NCBI GenBank assembly: GCA_002416505.1 | Contig: DIAM01000007.1 | Span: 1-64,000 of the forward strand | Source: Gammaproteobacteria bacterium UBA5078 | Lineage (GTDB): Bacteria; Pseudomonadota; Gammaproteobacteria; Pseudomonadales; Pseudohongiellaceae | Length of the DNA: 64,000 nucleotides | Direction of reading: 5' to 3' | Shown: piece by piece, positions 42,271 to 50,794 of the stretch | Numbering within the stretch: position 1 is the first letter of the stretch | Layout: the number at the start of each line of letters is the position of its first letter | Position numbers and translations under genes: made by a program | Notes under the pieces: generated by a model | Databases searched by the model: none | What the model was told of the DNA's origin: nothing | The model's input: the letters and a program-made list of their open reading frames with translations, nothing else

Positions 42271-42307
42271 GGACATCGAAGTGGTTGCCCGAGCCGCGAA
42301 GGGAGTT

Positions 42308-43396
42308 CTAACCGTTACGGCGCTCGAAGTCTTTCATGAAGGCTACTAGTTGTTCGCAGCCCTCTACTGGCATGGCGTTGTAGATCGAGGCGCGGATGCC
42401 CCCAACTAAACGGTGACCCTTGAGGGCGTATAGGCCTTGCTTGTCAGCCTCTTTCAGGAACGCGTCGGCAAGCTCAGGTTTGGCGATGTTGAATGTCGCG
42501 TTCATGATCGAGCGATCGCGCTTGAATGCAGAGCCAATATAGAAATCGGTGCTGTCGATGGCGTCATAGATCAGCTTGGCCTTCATCTCGTTGCGCGCCT
42601 CTATTGCCGCAACGCCGCCCTGTTCCTTGAGCCACTCCAGTACTAGGCACATCATGTAGATGGCGAAGGTATTGTTCGTGTTCTGCAGGGAATGACTCTT
42701 CTCATAGACAGAGTAGTCCAGCAGTGACGGCGTGTAGGGAAGCGCCTTGCCGAGCAGGTCTTCACGAATGAGGACTAGAGCCATGCCCGCCGGGCCAAGA
42801 TTCTTCTGCAAACCCGCGAATATCGCACCGAACTGATTGAAGTCGAGTTGGCGTGACAAAAGCTCGGAGGTCATATCCGCCACCAGCGGGATGCTGCCGG
42901 TGTCGGGAAACTCGTTCCAGCGCGTGCCGAAGATCGTGTTGTTGCTGGTCAGGTGAACATAGGACGTATCGGCATCTAATGACGCAGGATCGAAATCGGG
43001 GATGCGGTCGAAGTTTGTCGCCTCGCTGGTCGCGGCAACGCTGATATTACCGTAACGAGAAGCCTCTTTGCGCGCTAAAGTCGCGAAATTGCCAGTTTCC
43101 AAATAGGCCGCTTTATGGGCCGGCTTGCGATCGATTAGGTTCATGGGGATGGCAGAGAATTGCATCTGCGCGCCGCCATGGACGTAGAGAATCTTGAAAT
43201 TATCGGGCAGGCCGGAAAGCTCACGAAAGAGGCTGTCCGTTCTGTCGATTACGGCATCGAACTCCTTTGAGCGATGGCTTATTTCGATTAAGCCGGCGCC
43301 GAGTCCTTTGAAATCGAGAAACTCGTCACGTGCCTTCTCCATGACAGAGGTTGGCAGCATGGCGGGGCCTGCACCAAAATTGAATACGCGTTTCAT
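42308..43396 (-). CDS. serC: phosphoserine aminotransferase, 362 aa
   Basis: PLP enzyme of serine (and pyridoxine) synthesis, converting 3-phosphohydroxypyruvate with glutamate to phosphoserine. FNFGAGPAMLPTSVME start, HGGAQMQFSAIPMNL, DMTSELLSRQLD and the PLP lysine in GLQKNLGPAGM are the SerC signatures; length is as in E. coli (362). ATG 43396 follows AGGA. serA lies 166 bp upstream on the same strand and may share its transcript. Confidence 0.94.
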   Translation of the reverse strand: MKRVFNFGAGPAMLPTSVMEKARDEFLDFKGLGAGLIEISHRSKEFDAVIDRTDSLFRELSGLPDNFKILYVHGGAQMQFSAIPMNLIDRKPAHKAAYLETGNFATLARKEASRYGNISVAATSEATNFDRIPDFDPASLDADTSYVHLTSNNTIFGTRWNEFPDTGSIPLVADMTSELLSRQLDFNQFGAIFAGLQKNLGPAGMALVLIREDLLGKALPYTPSLLDYSVYEKSHSLQNTNNTFAIYMMCLVLEWLKEQGGVAAIEARNEMKAKLIYDAIDSTDFYIGSAFKRDRSIMNATFNIAKPELADAFLKEADKQGLYALKGHRLVGGIRASIYNAMPVEGCEQLVAFMKDFERRNG

Positions 43397-43562
43397 AATG
43401 TAGTCCTGCTTTGCTAAGTGAATAAATCGTTAGGCTTGTGCAACAGGGCCCTCGCTTCTAATCCACTGACGATTCTAGAGCCCTCTTGGGAGCCTGTGCT
43501 GATGTTGCCGCATGATCGTCTTGCGAGATTGCGCTCGGGCGCCTCTCCAAATTACTTACTTC

Positions 43563-44741
43563 TTATAATACGGTGACCTTGATGACATCCTTGATTTGCG
43601 CGATCTTCGACAAGGCCTCATCCGATGGGCGTGACTCTACATCGATTAGATTGTAGGCGATCTCATTGCGGCTCTTGTTGATCATGTCGATCACATTGAT
43701 GTCTTGGTCGGCGAGAATGCTGAGGATCTGTCCGAGCATTTTCGGGACATTCTTGTTGCTGATAGCGATTCGAGTGCCCTTCTGTGCATTGGCTGCGCGA
43801 TCCAGTGTAAGGTTTGGGAAGTTAACCGAGTTCTTGATGTTGCCGTGCTCTAGAAAATCCATCAATTGGTCTGCAGCCATTACCGCGCAGTTCTCTTCAG
43901 CCTCATCGGTGCTCGCGCCGATGTGGGGCATAAGAATGACATCGTCACGTCCGATCAATTCGGCGCAAGGGAAGTCGGCGACATACATACGCAGCTGTTT
44001 TTTATTCAGACCATCCAAAATCGCCTGAGTATCGACAATCTCATCGCGTGAGAAATTGAGCAGGCAAAGCCCCTGCTTCATGTTCGCGATCGCTTCGGCA
44101 TTGATAAGGTTGCGGGTAGAATCCAGCACTGGCAAATGCAGGGATACGAAGTCCGAGTTGACCAACAGCGCGGTAAGGTTTTCGATCTTGCGCACTTGAT
44201 TCGGTAGGCGCCACGCGGCATCGACGGAGAGCGCCGGGTCATAGCCCAGCACCTTCATGCCCAGGCCGATGGCCATTTCGGCCACGAGTGAGCCGATCGC
44301 ACCAAGCCCGACGATCCCGAGAGTCTTGCCAGCAATCTCAGAACCCTTGAAGCGGCTCTTCTCCTTCTCTAGCAGTTTCGACATGGCCGCATTGTCTTGC
44401 ATGTCGGTCAATGAATTGACATAGGAGATGCCCGGCAAAATGCCGCGAGAGGACAGTAGCAAGCCGCACAGCACCAACTCTTTTACAGCGTTAGCATTCG
44501 CGCCAGGCGTATTGAAAACCACGATGCCTTGCTCTGTGAAGGCGGGCACGGGCACGTTATTGACGCCGGCGCCGGCGCGGGCAACGGCTTTCAAATTAGG
44601 ATTGGCGTCGGTGTCCTGTAGCTTATGGCTTCTTACCAGAATGGCATCTGCATCTACACTGTCCGGGCTAACTTCATAACTGCCGGGGAAGCGGACTAGG
44701 CCTTTGCTCGAAATCTGGTTGAAAGTCTTGATTTTGTACAT
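43563..44741 (-). CDS. serA: D-3-phosphoglycerate dehydrogenase, 392 aa
   Basis: NAD-dependent first enzyme of serine synthesis. Rossmann motif GLGAIG, catalytic Arg/Glu/His in NFSRDEIVD, the region after it and MPHIGAST. A C-terminal ACT domain (about 320-392) should bind serine for feedback. It is shorter than the E. coli form (410) and belongs to the compact type. ATG 44741 follows GGGAA; the frame to 44774 is not used. Confidence 0.92.
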   Translation of the reverse strand: MYKIKTFNQISSKGLVRFPGSYEVSPDSVDADAILVRSHKLQDTDANPNLKAVARAGAGVNNVPVPAFTEQGIVVFNTPGANANAVKELVLCGLLLSSRGILPGISYVNSLTDMQDNAAMSKLLEKEKSRFKGSEIAGKTLGIVGLGAIGSLVAEMAIGLGMKVLGYDPALSVDAAWRLPNQVRKIENLTALLVNSDFVSLHLPVLDSTRNLINAEAIANMKQGLCLLNFSRDEIVDTQAILDGLNKKQLRMYVADFPCAELIGRDDVILMPHIGASTDEAEENCAVMAADQLMDFLEHGNIKNSVNFPNLTLDRAANAQKGTRIAISNKNVPKMLGQILSILADQDINVIDMINKSRNEIAYNLIDVESRPSDEALSKIAQIKDVIKVTVL

Positions 44742-45040
44742 CGTAGTTCCCTTATTTATTGCGTGGTTTAACACCGCTTAGGCGCGCATAAGGCAGGATA
44801 CTTCGTCGAATCGCAGAGTAAAACGAGGAACACTGAGGACACGGGTAAGGATCAATCTCTATGCACACGCGCTGGAGCTTTAAAAAGCGCACTTTATATC
44901 CTGATTTGCGTGTGAATACCAGCATTCGATCAAGCCACGCCAACTAGCCGTGCCGGGCACCGAAGGCGGGTTTTCGCTTGGCCGCAAACCGGCTATGATG
45001 ACGAAAATGCGGTCCCACACTGGGGGCAGCGGGGGTAGGT

Positions 45041-45916
45041 GTGCAGACGGATTTCATAGCGGGACAGCCCGTCGAGGTGGGCTCTGGCGGCATCGCGGTA
45101 CAGCGTATATTGGGGCGCAATGCCGGCCCTATGACTGGGCCGGGGACTAATACCTATCTCATTGGCAGGCAGCACTTGGCCATCGTTGATCCCGGACCCG
45201 CAGACCAACACCACATCGACAGATTGCTCGCTCTGATCGATGGCCGCCGGGTTGAGGCAATCTTCGTGACCCACACCCACGGAGATCACTCCCCTGGGAC
45301 CGCGCTATTGCAGGCCCACTTGGACACCCAGGTGATCGGACTTGCGCCCCCACATGGCAGCGGGCAAGATCCCAGTTTTCGTCCCACTCGTCTCTACGAG
45401 AATGGTCAGCGCATCCATTGCAGCGAATTCACCATGTCATTGCTGCATACCCCCGGCCACGTCTCTAATCATCTGTGCTTCCTGCTCGAGGCAGAGATGA
45501 TGCTGTTCACGGGCGATCATATTCTCGAGGGCACCACGCCAGTCATTCTGCCGCCCGATGGCAATATGCGTCACTATCTGGACTCGTTGGAGAAACTACA
45601 GAGCCTTGCGCTGCGTTATCTAGCGCCAGCCCATGGGCGCGTCATGGATAATCCTGCACAAGTCATCGAAACGCTATATCGGCATCGAATGCGGCGCGAA
45701 CGCAAGGCCCTCAGCGTCCTGACCCAGCGCAGTCTTACCATTGGGGCTAGCAGTTTGCATGAACTCGCCGTAGCAGTTTATGACGACGTGCCCGGTCATC
45801 TACTGCCCTGGGCCGAGCGCACATTACTAGCGCACTTGATAAAGTTAGCCGAGGATGGCGCCGTGGTCTGCCAGAACGAGCGTTGGCAACCTGCACAGAG
45901 CTTGAACAATGTCTGA
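45041..45916 (+). CDS. metallo-beta-lactamase-fold hydrolase, 291 aa
   Basis: LACTB2/glyoxalase-II-like hydrolase. Zinc ligands: THTHGDHSPG, HTPGHVSNH, the Asp in FTGDHIL and the His in LAPAHGR. A C-terminal winged-helix-like part (about 220-285) matches the LACTB2 type, where relatives act as RNases or thioesterases. The substrate is not known. GTG 45041 with GGGGG upstream is the start. The stop overlaps the GIY-YIG gene by 8 bp. Confidence 0.82.
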   Translation: MQTDFIAGQPVEVGSGGIAVQRILGRNAGPMTGPGTNTYLIGRQHLAIVDPGPADQHHIDRLLALIDGRRVEAIFVTHTHGDHSPGTALLQAHLDTQVIGLAPPHGSGQDPSFRPTRLYENGQRIHCSEFTMSLLHTPGHVSNHLCFLLEAEMMLFTGDHILEGTTPVILPPDGNMRHYLDSLEKLQSLALRYLAPAHGRVMDNPAQVIETLYRHRMRRERKALSVLTQRSLTIGASSLHELAVAVYDDVPGHLLPWAERTLLAHLIKLAEDGAVVCQNERWQPAQSLNNV

Positions 45917-46220
45917 ATCGTGTTGGTATGTGTACCTGATCCGTTGCCGCCATGGGACCCTATACGCGGGCATCAGTACGGATGTGGCGCGACGCTTCGC
46001 GGAGCACCAAGCTGGCGCCCCCAAAGGCGCGCGGTATTTGCGCGGCAAAGGCCCTTTGCAACTGGAGTTCCAGGCCATCGCTGGGGACAGGTCTGCCGCT
46101 ACGAAGTTAGAGATATGGGTGAAAGGCCTGCCCCGCAATGTGAAGGAAGACGTCGTGGCGGGGCGGTCAGACCTGCTTAAATTGTTCGCACAGGCGCAGG
46201 CCAGAGAAGCATTGCAATAG
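45909..46220 (+). CDS. GIY-YIG nuclease-domain protein, 103 aa
   Basis: A single GIY-YIG domain (WYVYLIRC...TLYAGIST, RRFAEHQAG, EIWVKGL) of the YhbQ/UPF0213 type. Catalytic Arg and Glu positions are present. Members are small nucleases, with suspected roles in DNA repair or RNA handling; no role is proven here. It overlaps the MBL hydrolase gene by 8 bp and is probably co-transcribed with it. Confidence 0.86.
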   Translation: MSESCWYVYLIRCRHGTLYAGISTDVARRFAEHQAGAPKGARYLRGKGPLQLEFQAIAGDRSAATKLEIWVKGLPRNVKEDVVAGRSDLLKLFAQAQAREALQ

Positions 46221-46250
46221 TCACAGGATGGAATCGACAAGGGCTAAATT

Positions 46251-46739
46251 ATGAAGAAAGACATCGAATGGTTGAATCTGTCTGCGAGTTTTGCCGTCAT
46301 TCTCGGGATTGTGTTCTTGGGGCTAGAGATTCGCCAGAACACGGAGATGATGAAGTCGCAGACCCGTGACTCGATCTCCGAGAAGCAAATGATGTTCTCC
46401 GAATGGGTCGCTACCGAGAGCGAATTGGCGGAGGCAATCTCCAAGGCGAACTCAGGACAGGCGATGACTCCCGCCGAGGGGGTTCAATACGCTTACTTCT
46501 TGGCCGGAGTTTGGCGGGAGTGGGAGAATTCCTATTATCAGTTCCAGCAGGGACTATTCGATCGCGATGAGTTCGAGCCGCGAATGAACCGTTGGCATGA
46601 CATGATGCGTACTAAGCTGGTACGCGAATCCTGGGTGGCTACCCGAATGAATTACTCCCCTGGCTTTCGTGACGAAGTGGACCTCATTGTGAGCGCATAC
46701 GGATCGAGCGCAGCGGTGTCGTCACCAAGCAACCCTTAA
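46251..46739 (+). CDS. hypothetical single-pass membrane protein, 162 aa
   Basis: I do not recognise a named family, but proteins of this type (one N-terminal helix ASFAVILGIVFLGLEIRQN, then helical cytoplasmic or periplasmic part with WREWENSYYQFQQG) are common and uncharacterised in marine bacteria. It lies between the GIY-YIG and DUF523 genes, same strand. Confidence 0.65.
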   Translation: MKKDIEWLNLSASFAVILGIVFLGLEIRQNTEMMKSQTRDSISEKQMMFSEWVATESELAEAISKANSGQAMTPAEGVQYAYFLAGVWREWENSYYQFQQGLFDRDEFEPRMNRWHDMMRTKLVRESWVATRMNYSPGFRDEVDLIVSAYGSSAAVSSPSNP

Positions 46740-46754
46740 GGCAAAGGTGATAGC

Positions 46755-47732
46755 GTGACAGAGGCAACAACAGAATTAGTACAGGAGGAGGCATCCAAGA
46801 TTCCGGTGGGAATCAGTAGCTGCCTGCTCGGCGAGAAGGTGCGCTTCGATGGCCAACATCAGCGTGACGCCTTCGTGGAGAAGACTCTTGGTCAGTTTTT
46901 CGAATTCCGGGCTTTCTGTCCCGAGGTTGCCATAGGGCTCGGCATTCCGCGAAGGCCTATTCGTCTCGTCGCGATCGATGCTGCAGTGCGCTGTGTTTCG
47001 ACGGTCGATGACACTCTCGATTACACCCAGGAGCTGCGCGATACTGCGAACGAACAGATCGCCTGGCAGCAATCGCTGTGCGGCTATATTCTCAAGAAGT
47101 CTTCGCCAAGTTGCGGCATGGAGCGAGTCAAAGTCTACGATGGCGATCGCCCACGACGCGATGGCGTAGGCATCTATGCAGCTACCCTGATGGCGAATTT
47201 TCCGAATTTGCCAGTGGAGGAGGAGGGGCGCCTCGGCGACCCTGTGCTGCGGGAGAACTTCATCCAGCGCGTCTATGTGCTGTCGCGCTGGCGCGCACTC
47301 GAGCGCGAAGGGCTGACGGTACGCGGGCTCGTCACCTTCCATGCCCGGCACAAGCTCATCTTGATGAGCCATTGTTTGAATGCCTACCGGGCACTTGGCC
47401 CCCTAGTTGCCGGGGCGAATAGAGCGAACCTGGAGGATACGGCGCAGCGCTACATCGGCGAGCTGATGGCTGCCCTAAAGCAGCGCGCGACCCGCGGCCG
47501 CCATGCCAACGTATTGCAGCATATTCAGGGCTATCTGAAGCAATATCTGGATGCTGACGATAAGGCCGAGATGAGTGAGGCCATCGCGCAATATCTGCGC
47601 GCTCAGGTCCCTCTCATCGTGCCCATTACCCTGCTCAATCACTACTTCCGCAAACACCCCAACGACTATATTCGTGATTCTTGGTATATGCGTCCCTACC
47701 CGGCGACGATGAGTCTACAGAACGATATTTGA
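46755..47732 (+). CDS. DUF523-DUF1722 protein (TudS/YbgA-like), 325 aa
   Basis: Residues 15-165 match DUF523, the family of the thiouracil desulfidase TudS, with cysteines in ISSCLLG, FCPEVAIGLGIPR and KSSPSCGM that could hold a 4Fe-4S cluster. Residues 185-310 match DUF1722 (YbgA), with FHARHKLILMSH and the late NHYFRKHP, WYMRPYP. Joint forms occur widely and may take part in sulfur removal from nucleobases; this is not proven. GTG 46755 is the start. Confidence 0.85.
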   Translation: MTEATTELVQEEASKIPVGISSCLLGEKVRFDGQHQRDAFVEKTLGQFFEFRAFCPEVAIGLGIPRRPIRLVAIDAAVRCVSTVDDTLDYTQELRDTANEQIAWQQSLCGYILKKSSPSCGMERVKVYDGDRPRRDGVGIYAATLMANFPNLPVEEEGRLGDPVLRENFIQRVYVLSRWRALEREGLTVRGLVTFHARHKLILMSHCLNAYRALGPLVAGANRANLEDTAQRYIGELMAALKQRATRGRHANVLQHIQGYLKQYLDADDKAEMSEAIAQYLRAQVPLIVPITLLNHYFRKHPNDYIRDSWYMRPYPATMSLQNDI

Positions 47733-47851
47733 GTCCTGCCGCGTAATGCTTTGTCTGCACCCACTGTGAGGGGCTATAATGGCGCTTTTTGCGACGCCTC
47801 AGGCCGGAGGCTGCGCACGTAAAGCCTTCCCAGTCGGAGTAGATAAAGCAA

Positions 47852-49147
47852 ATGGCAAGCATCGCGACAGAGCGCACTTTGGATCAAGGCGCCGACATCG
47901 AATCCTATATGATGGATCTTGGTCGTCAGGCTCGCACTGCTGCGCGCGTGATCGCAAAGGCGAGTACCGCTCAGAAGAACGCGGCCCTGTTGTCGATGGC
48001 AGAGGCCATCCAAGCGCGCCGCGGGCCGATATCCGAGGCCAATCAGCTAGATTTAGAGGCTGGCAAGGCCAAGGGTCTGGACAGCGCGATGCTCGATCGT
48101 CTTGCCCTGACGCCCGCCCGTATCGACAGTATGATCGAGGGTCTGCGCCAAGTGGCGGCGCTGCCTGACCCCGTTGGCGAGATCAGTGACATGCGGTTTC
48201 GGCCCTCGGGAATACAAGTGGGCAAGATGCGCGTGCCCCTTGGCGTTGTGGGAATCATCTACGAGTCGCGTCCTAACGTGACCTGCGAGGCTGCTAGCCT
48301 ATGCCTAAAATCCGGCAACGCCGTGATCCTGCGGGGTGGTTCCGAGGCGCTGCATTCGAATCAAGCGATCGCACAATGCATCGCAATAGGCCTATCCGCC
48401 GCTGGCATCGATCCCAATGCCGTGCAAGTAGTTGCGACTACCGATAGAGCGGCCGTGGGCAAGCTGATCACGATGACGCAGTACGTGGACGTTATTATTC
48501 CTCGCGGCGGAAAATCCCTGATCGAACGCATCACCGCAGAGGCGCGTGTCCCAGTGCTCAAACACTTAGATGGCATTTGCCATGTGTACATCGATGATAA
48601 GGCCGATTATCAGAAGGCGATGGATATTGCGATTAACGCGAAAACCCAGCGCTATGGCACTTGCAATACGATGGAGACCTTATTGGTTGCGCAGGGCATC
48701 GCGGCGCGAATCCTGCCCGCATTGGCTAAGGCCTATAGGGATGCGGGTGTGCAGATGCGTGCCTGCAAGCAATCCTTGGCTCTAATGGATGGCGCTATCG
48801 CCGCGACGCCGTCCGACTGGAGCACGGAATATCTCGCTCCCATACTCGCGATCAAAATAGTGGCTGATCTGGACGAGGCGATGGACCATATCGCGCAGTA
48901 CAGTTCGGCGCATACCGAGGCGATCGTGACAGAGGATTTCTCGCGTGCGCAGCGTTTCCTGCGTGAAGTGGATTCCAGCTCCGTGATTGTGAACGCCTCT
49001 ACTCGCTTCGCCGACGGGTTCGAGTACGGACTAGGTGCTGAGATTGGCATCTCCACAGATAAGTTACACGCACGCGGGCCAGTAGGCCTAGAGGGGTTGA
49101 CCTCGCAGAAATACATCGTGCTGGGTGACGGACAGATTCGCAAATAA
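47852..49147 (+). CDS. proA: gamma-glutamyl phosphate reductase, 431 aa
   Basis: NADPH-dependent second step of proline synthesis. GVVGIIYESRPNVT, LRGGSEALHSN, the catalytic Cys in RYGTCNTMETLL and EIGISTDKLHARGPVGLEGLT are diagnostic. It is not next to proB in this window. It begins a same-strand run with nadD and rsfS. Confidence 0.95.
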   Translation: MASIATERTLDQGADIESYMMDLGRQARTAARVIAKASTAQKNAALLSMAEAIQARRGPISEANQLDLEAGKAKGLDSAMLDRLALTPARIDSMIEGLRQVAALPDPVGEISDMRFRPSGIQVGKMRVPLGVVGIIYESRPNVTCEAASLCLKSGNAVILRGGSEALHSNQAIAQCIAIGLSAAGIDPNAVQVVATTDRAAVGKLITMTQYVDVIIPRGGKSLIERITAEARVPVLKHLDGICHVYIDDKADYQKAMDIAINAKTQRYGTCNTMETLLVAQGIAARILPALAKAYRDAGVQMRACKQSLALMDGAIAATPSDWSTEYLAPILAIKIVADLDEAMDHIAQYSSAHTEAIVTEDFSRAQRFLREVDSSSVIVNASTRFADGFEYGLGAEIGISTDKLHARGPVGLEGLTSQKYIVLGDGQIRK

Positions 49148-49192
49148 TGCGACACAGCGTGTTTAGCGCGATTTTTAGAGATTAGGTAGGGT

Positions 49193-49852
49193 ATGGCAGC
49201 GCGACGCATTGGGGTCATGGGGGGCATGTTCGACCCCGTTCATCTAGGGCATCTTGAGGCAGCCAATTTGGCGATAGAGACCCTTGGGCTCGATGAGTTG
49301 CGTATGGTGCCCTGTCATGTGCCCAATCATCGCAGCGGCGCACATGCCAGTGCCGAAGATCGCTTGGCGATGCTGCGACTTGCGAGCGCGGATTATCACC
49401 GCATCGTCATCGATGATCGCGAATGTATGCGTGACGGCGTGTCGTACACCGTCGACACGCTCGCCTCGATCGCGCAGGAGAACCCCGATGCCATCTTGGT
49501 GTTGGTCTTGGGAATAGATGCCTTTGCAAAGCTACCCACTTGGCATCGTTGGCAGGCCCTGTTCATGATGGCGCATATTCTCGTGCTCGCTAGGCCAGGC
49601 ACCGATTTCGTTATCGACCCAGATTTGCAGATGGATCTTGAATGCCGAGAAGTCGCGGATGCGCAGAGACTCTTCTGGAGTGCCCAGGGCAAGATACTAC
49701 GCCTCGGGCAGCCGCAGGTTGATATTTCTTCGACTGCGGTGCGCGAGCAGTTGAGCGGCAAAGGCAACGCCGGGACCATCATCCCACGCGTAGTGAAAGA
49801 CTATATACAGGCACACTCGCTCTACCAAAACACCCGCCATCCAGCAGGATAG
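49193..49852 (+). CDS. nadD: nicotinate-nucleotide adenylyltransferase, 219 aa
   Basis: NAD biosynthesis enzyme forming NaAD from NaMN and ATP. MGGMFDPVHLGHL carries the HxGH active-site motif and VDISSTAVR is the C-terminal ISSTxxR. Its place between proA and rsfS is the conserved gammaproteobacterial order. ATG 49193 has AGGTAGGG ahead. Confidence 0.94.
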   Translation: MAARRIGVMGGMFDPVHLGHLEAANLAIETLGLDELRMVPCHVPNHRSGAHASAEDRLAMLRLASADYHRIVIDDRECMRDGVSYTVDTLASIAQENPDAILVLVLGIDAFAKLPTWHRWQALFMMAHILVLARPGTDFVIDPDLQMDLECREVADAQRLFWSAQGKILRLGQPQVDISSTAVREQLSGKGNAGTIIPRVVKDYIQAHSLYQNTRHPAG

Positions 49853-49860
49853 GCTAATTG

Positions 49861-49881
49861 AACCCGCATCGCGGGTTTCAC
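49861..49881 (+). terminator. weak hairpin between nadD and rsfS
   Basis: The stem AACCCGC/GCGGGTT has a 3 nt loop and only TTT behind it. It may attenuate rather than stop transcription. Confidence 0.4.
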
Positions 49882-49903
49882 ACTAGATAGGAATAAAGCC
49901 GGT

Positions 49904-50275
49904 TTGAATACTAAACAGTTATCCGTACTCGCAGTTAAAGCGCTCGAAGATATGAAGGGACAAGACATCGTCTGCCTGGATGTAAAGAAGCTGACGCAAA
50001 TCACCGACTATATGGTCATAGTGACGGGCACATCGACCACTCACTTACGCTCCCTAGCGGACGAGTTGACTAAGCAAGTCAAGGCGGCGGGCGAGCCAGT
50101 GTTGGGCGACGAGGGCCGTCTCCAAGCAGAATGGATACTCGTGGATCTTGGCGCGGTCATAGTGCACATCATGCTTGCCAGAAGCCGCGCCCTGTACAGC
50201 CTTGAAGATTTGTGGAACTTCGATTCTAAGCCGGGCGAGATTCCGGTGGACCCTGCGGCCAAGGATGAAAATTAA
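49904..50275 (+). CDS. rsfS: ribosome silencing factor, 123 aa
   Basis: RsfS (RsfA/DUF143) binds uL14 and blocks subunit joining under starvation. ALEDMKGQDIVCLDV, DYMVIVTGTSTTHLRSLAD and the EAEWILVDLGAVIVHIM-type region fit. The start is TTG 49904 with GGA upstream; the next ATG would cut into the domain. Its end overlaps rlmH by 11 bp. Confidence 0.92.
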   Translation: MNTKQLSVLAVKALEDMKGQDIVCLDVKKLTQITDYMVIVTGTSTTHLRSLADELTKQVKAAGEPVLGDEGRLQAEWILVDLGAVIVHIMLARSRALYSLEDLWNFDSKPGEIPVDPAAKDEN

Positions 50276-50735
50276 TCTAATATCTGTGGGCACTCGCATG
50301 CCCTCGTGGGTCGAGAGCGGCGTTAACGAATACGCCAAGCGTCTCCCTAGTGACTTTGCCTTCTCTGTTACCGAGGTGCCATTGGCCAAACGGGGCAAGA
50401 GTATCGACATTGAGCAAGTGATTAGGAAGGAGTCCGATGCGCTACTGAGTCGCGTGCGTGCGCAAGACTATGTGGTGGCCATGGAAGTGGAAGGCAAGGC
50501 GCTCAATACCGAGGGCTTGGCGGCACGAATCGACGCGATCCGCATGGAAGGGCGTAATATTGCCTTGCTAGTGGGTGGCCCCGATGGCTTAGGTGCCAGT
50601 GTTTTGGCGCGCGCAGATGAGAAATGGTCGCTGTCAGCATTAACATTGCCGCACCCGTTGGTTAGAATTCTCATCGCTGAGCAGGTCTATAGGGCTTGGA
50701 GCGTTCTCAATGGGCACCCCTATCATCGAGCCTGA
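50265..50735 (+). CDS. rlmH: 23S rRNA pseudouridine-1915 N3-methyltransferase, 156 aa
   Basis: A SPOUT methyltransferase acting on Psi1915 of the 70S ribosome. MKINLISVGTRMPSWV start, LVGGPDGLG in the knotted SAM site and the C-terminal RAWSVLNGHPYHR. ATG 50265 gives the family N-terminus. Translationally linked to rsfS by overlap. Confidence 0.95.
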   Translation: MKINLISVGTRMPSWVESGVNEYAKRLPSDFAFSVTEVPLAKRGKSIDIEQVIRKESDALLSRVRAQDYVVAMEVEGKALNTEGLAARIDAIRMEGRNIALLVGGPDGLGASVLARADEKWSLSALTLPHPLVRILIAEQVYRAWSVLNGHPYHRA

Positions 50736-50794
50736 TTAAACTATTTGGCATTGTGACGGTCATATAAAGAGTTCGTCAGCAAACAGAAGGAAAT

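Larger units (their letters stand above)
41809..42307. other. 500 bp gene-free stretch with two palindromic repeat elements
   Basis: There is no gene here; the short frames seen are parts of the repeat. It holds two inverted copies of a 60 bp core, each inside a locus-specific palindrome (listed separately), plus the upstream region of dinB. Confidence 0.75.
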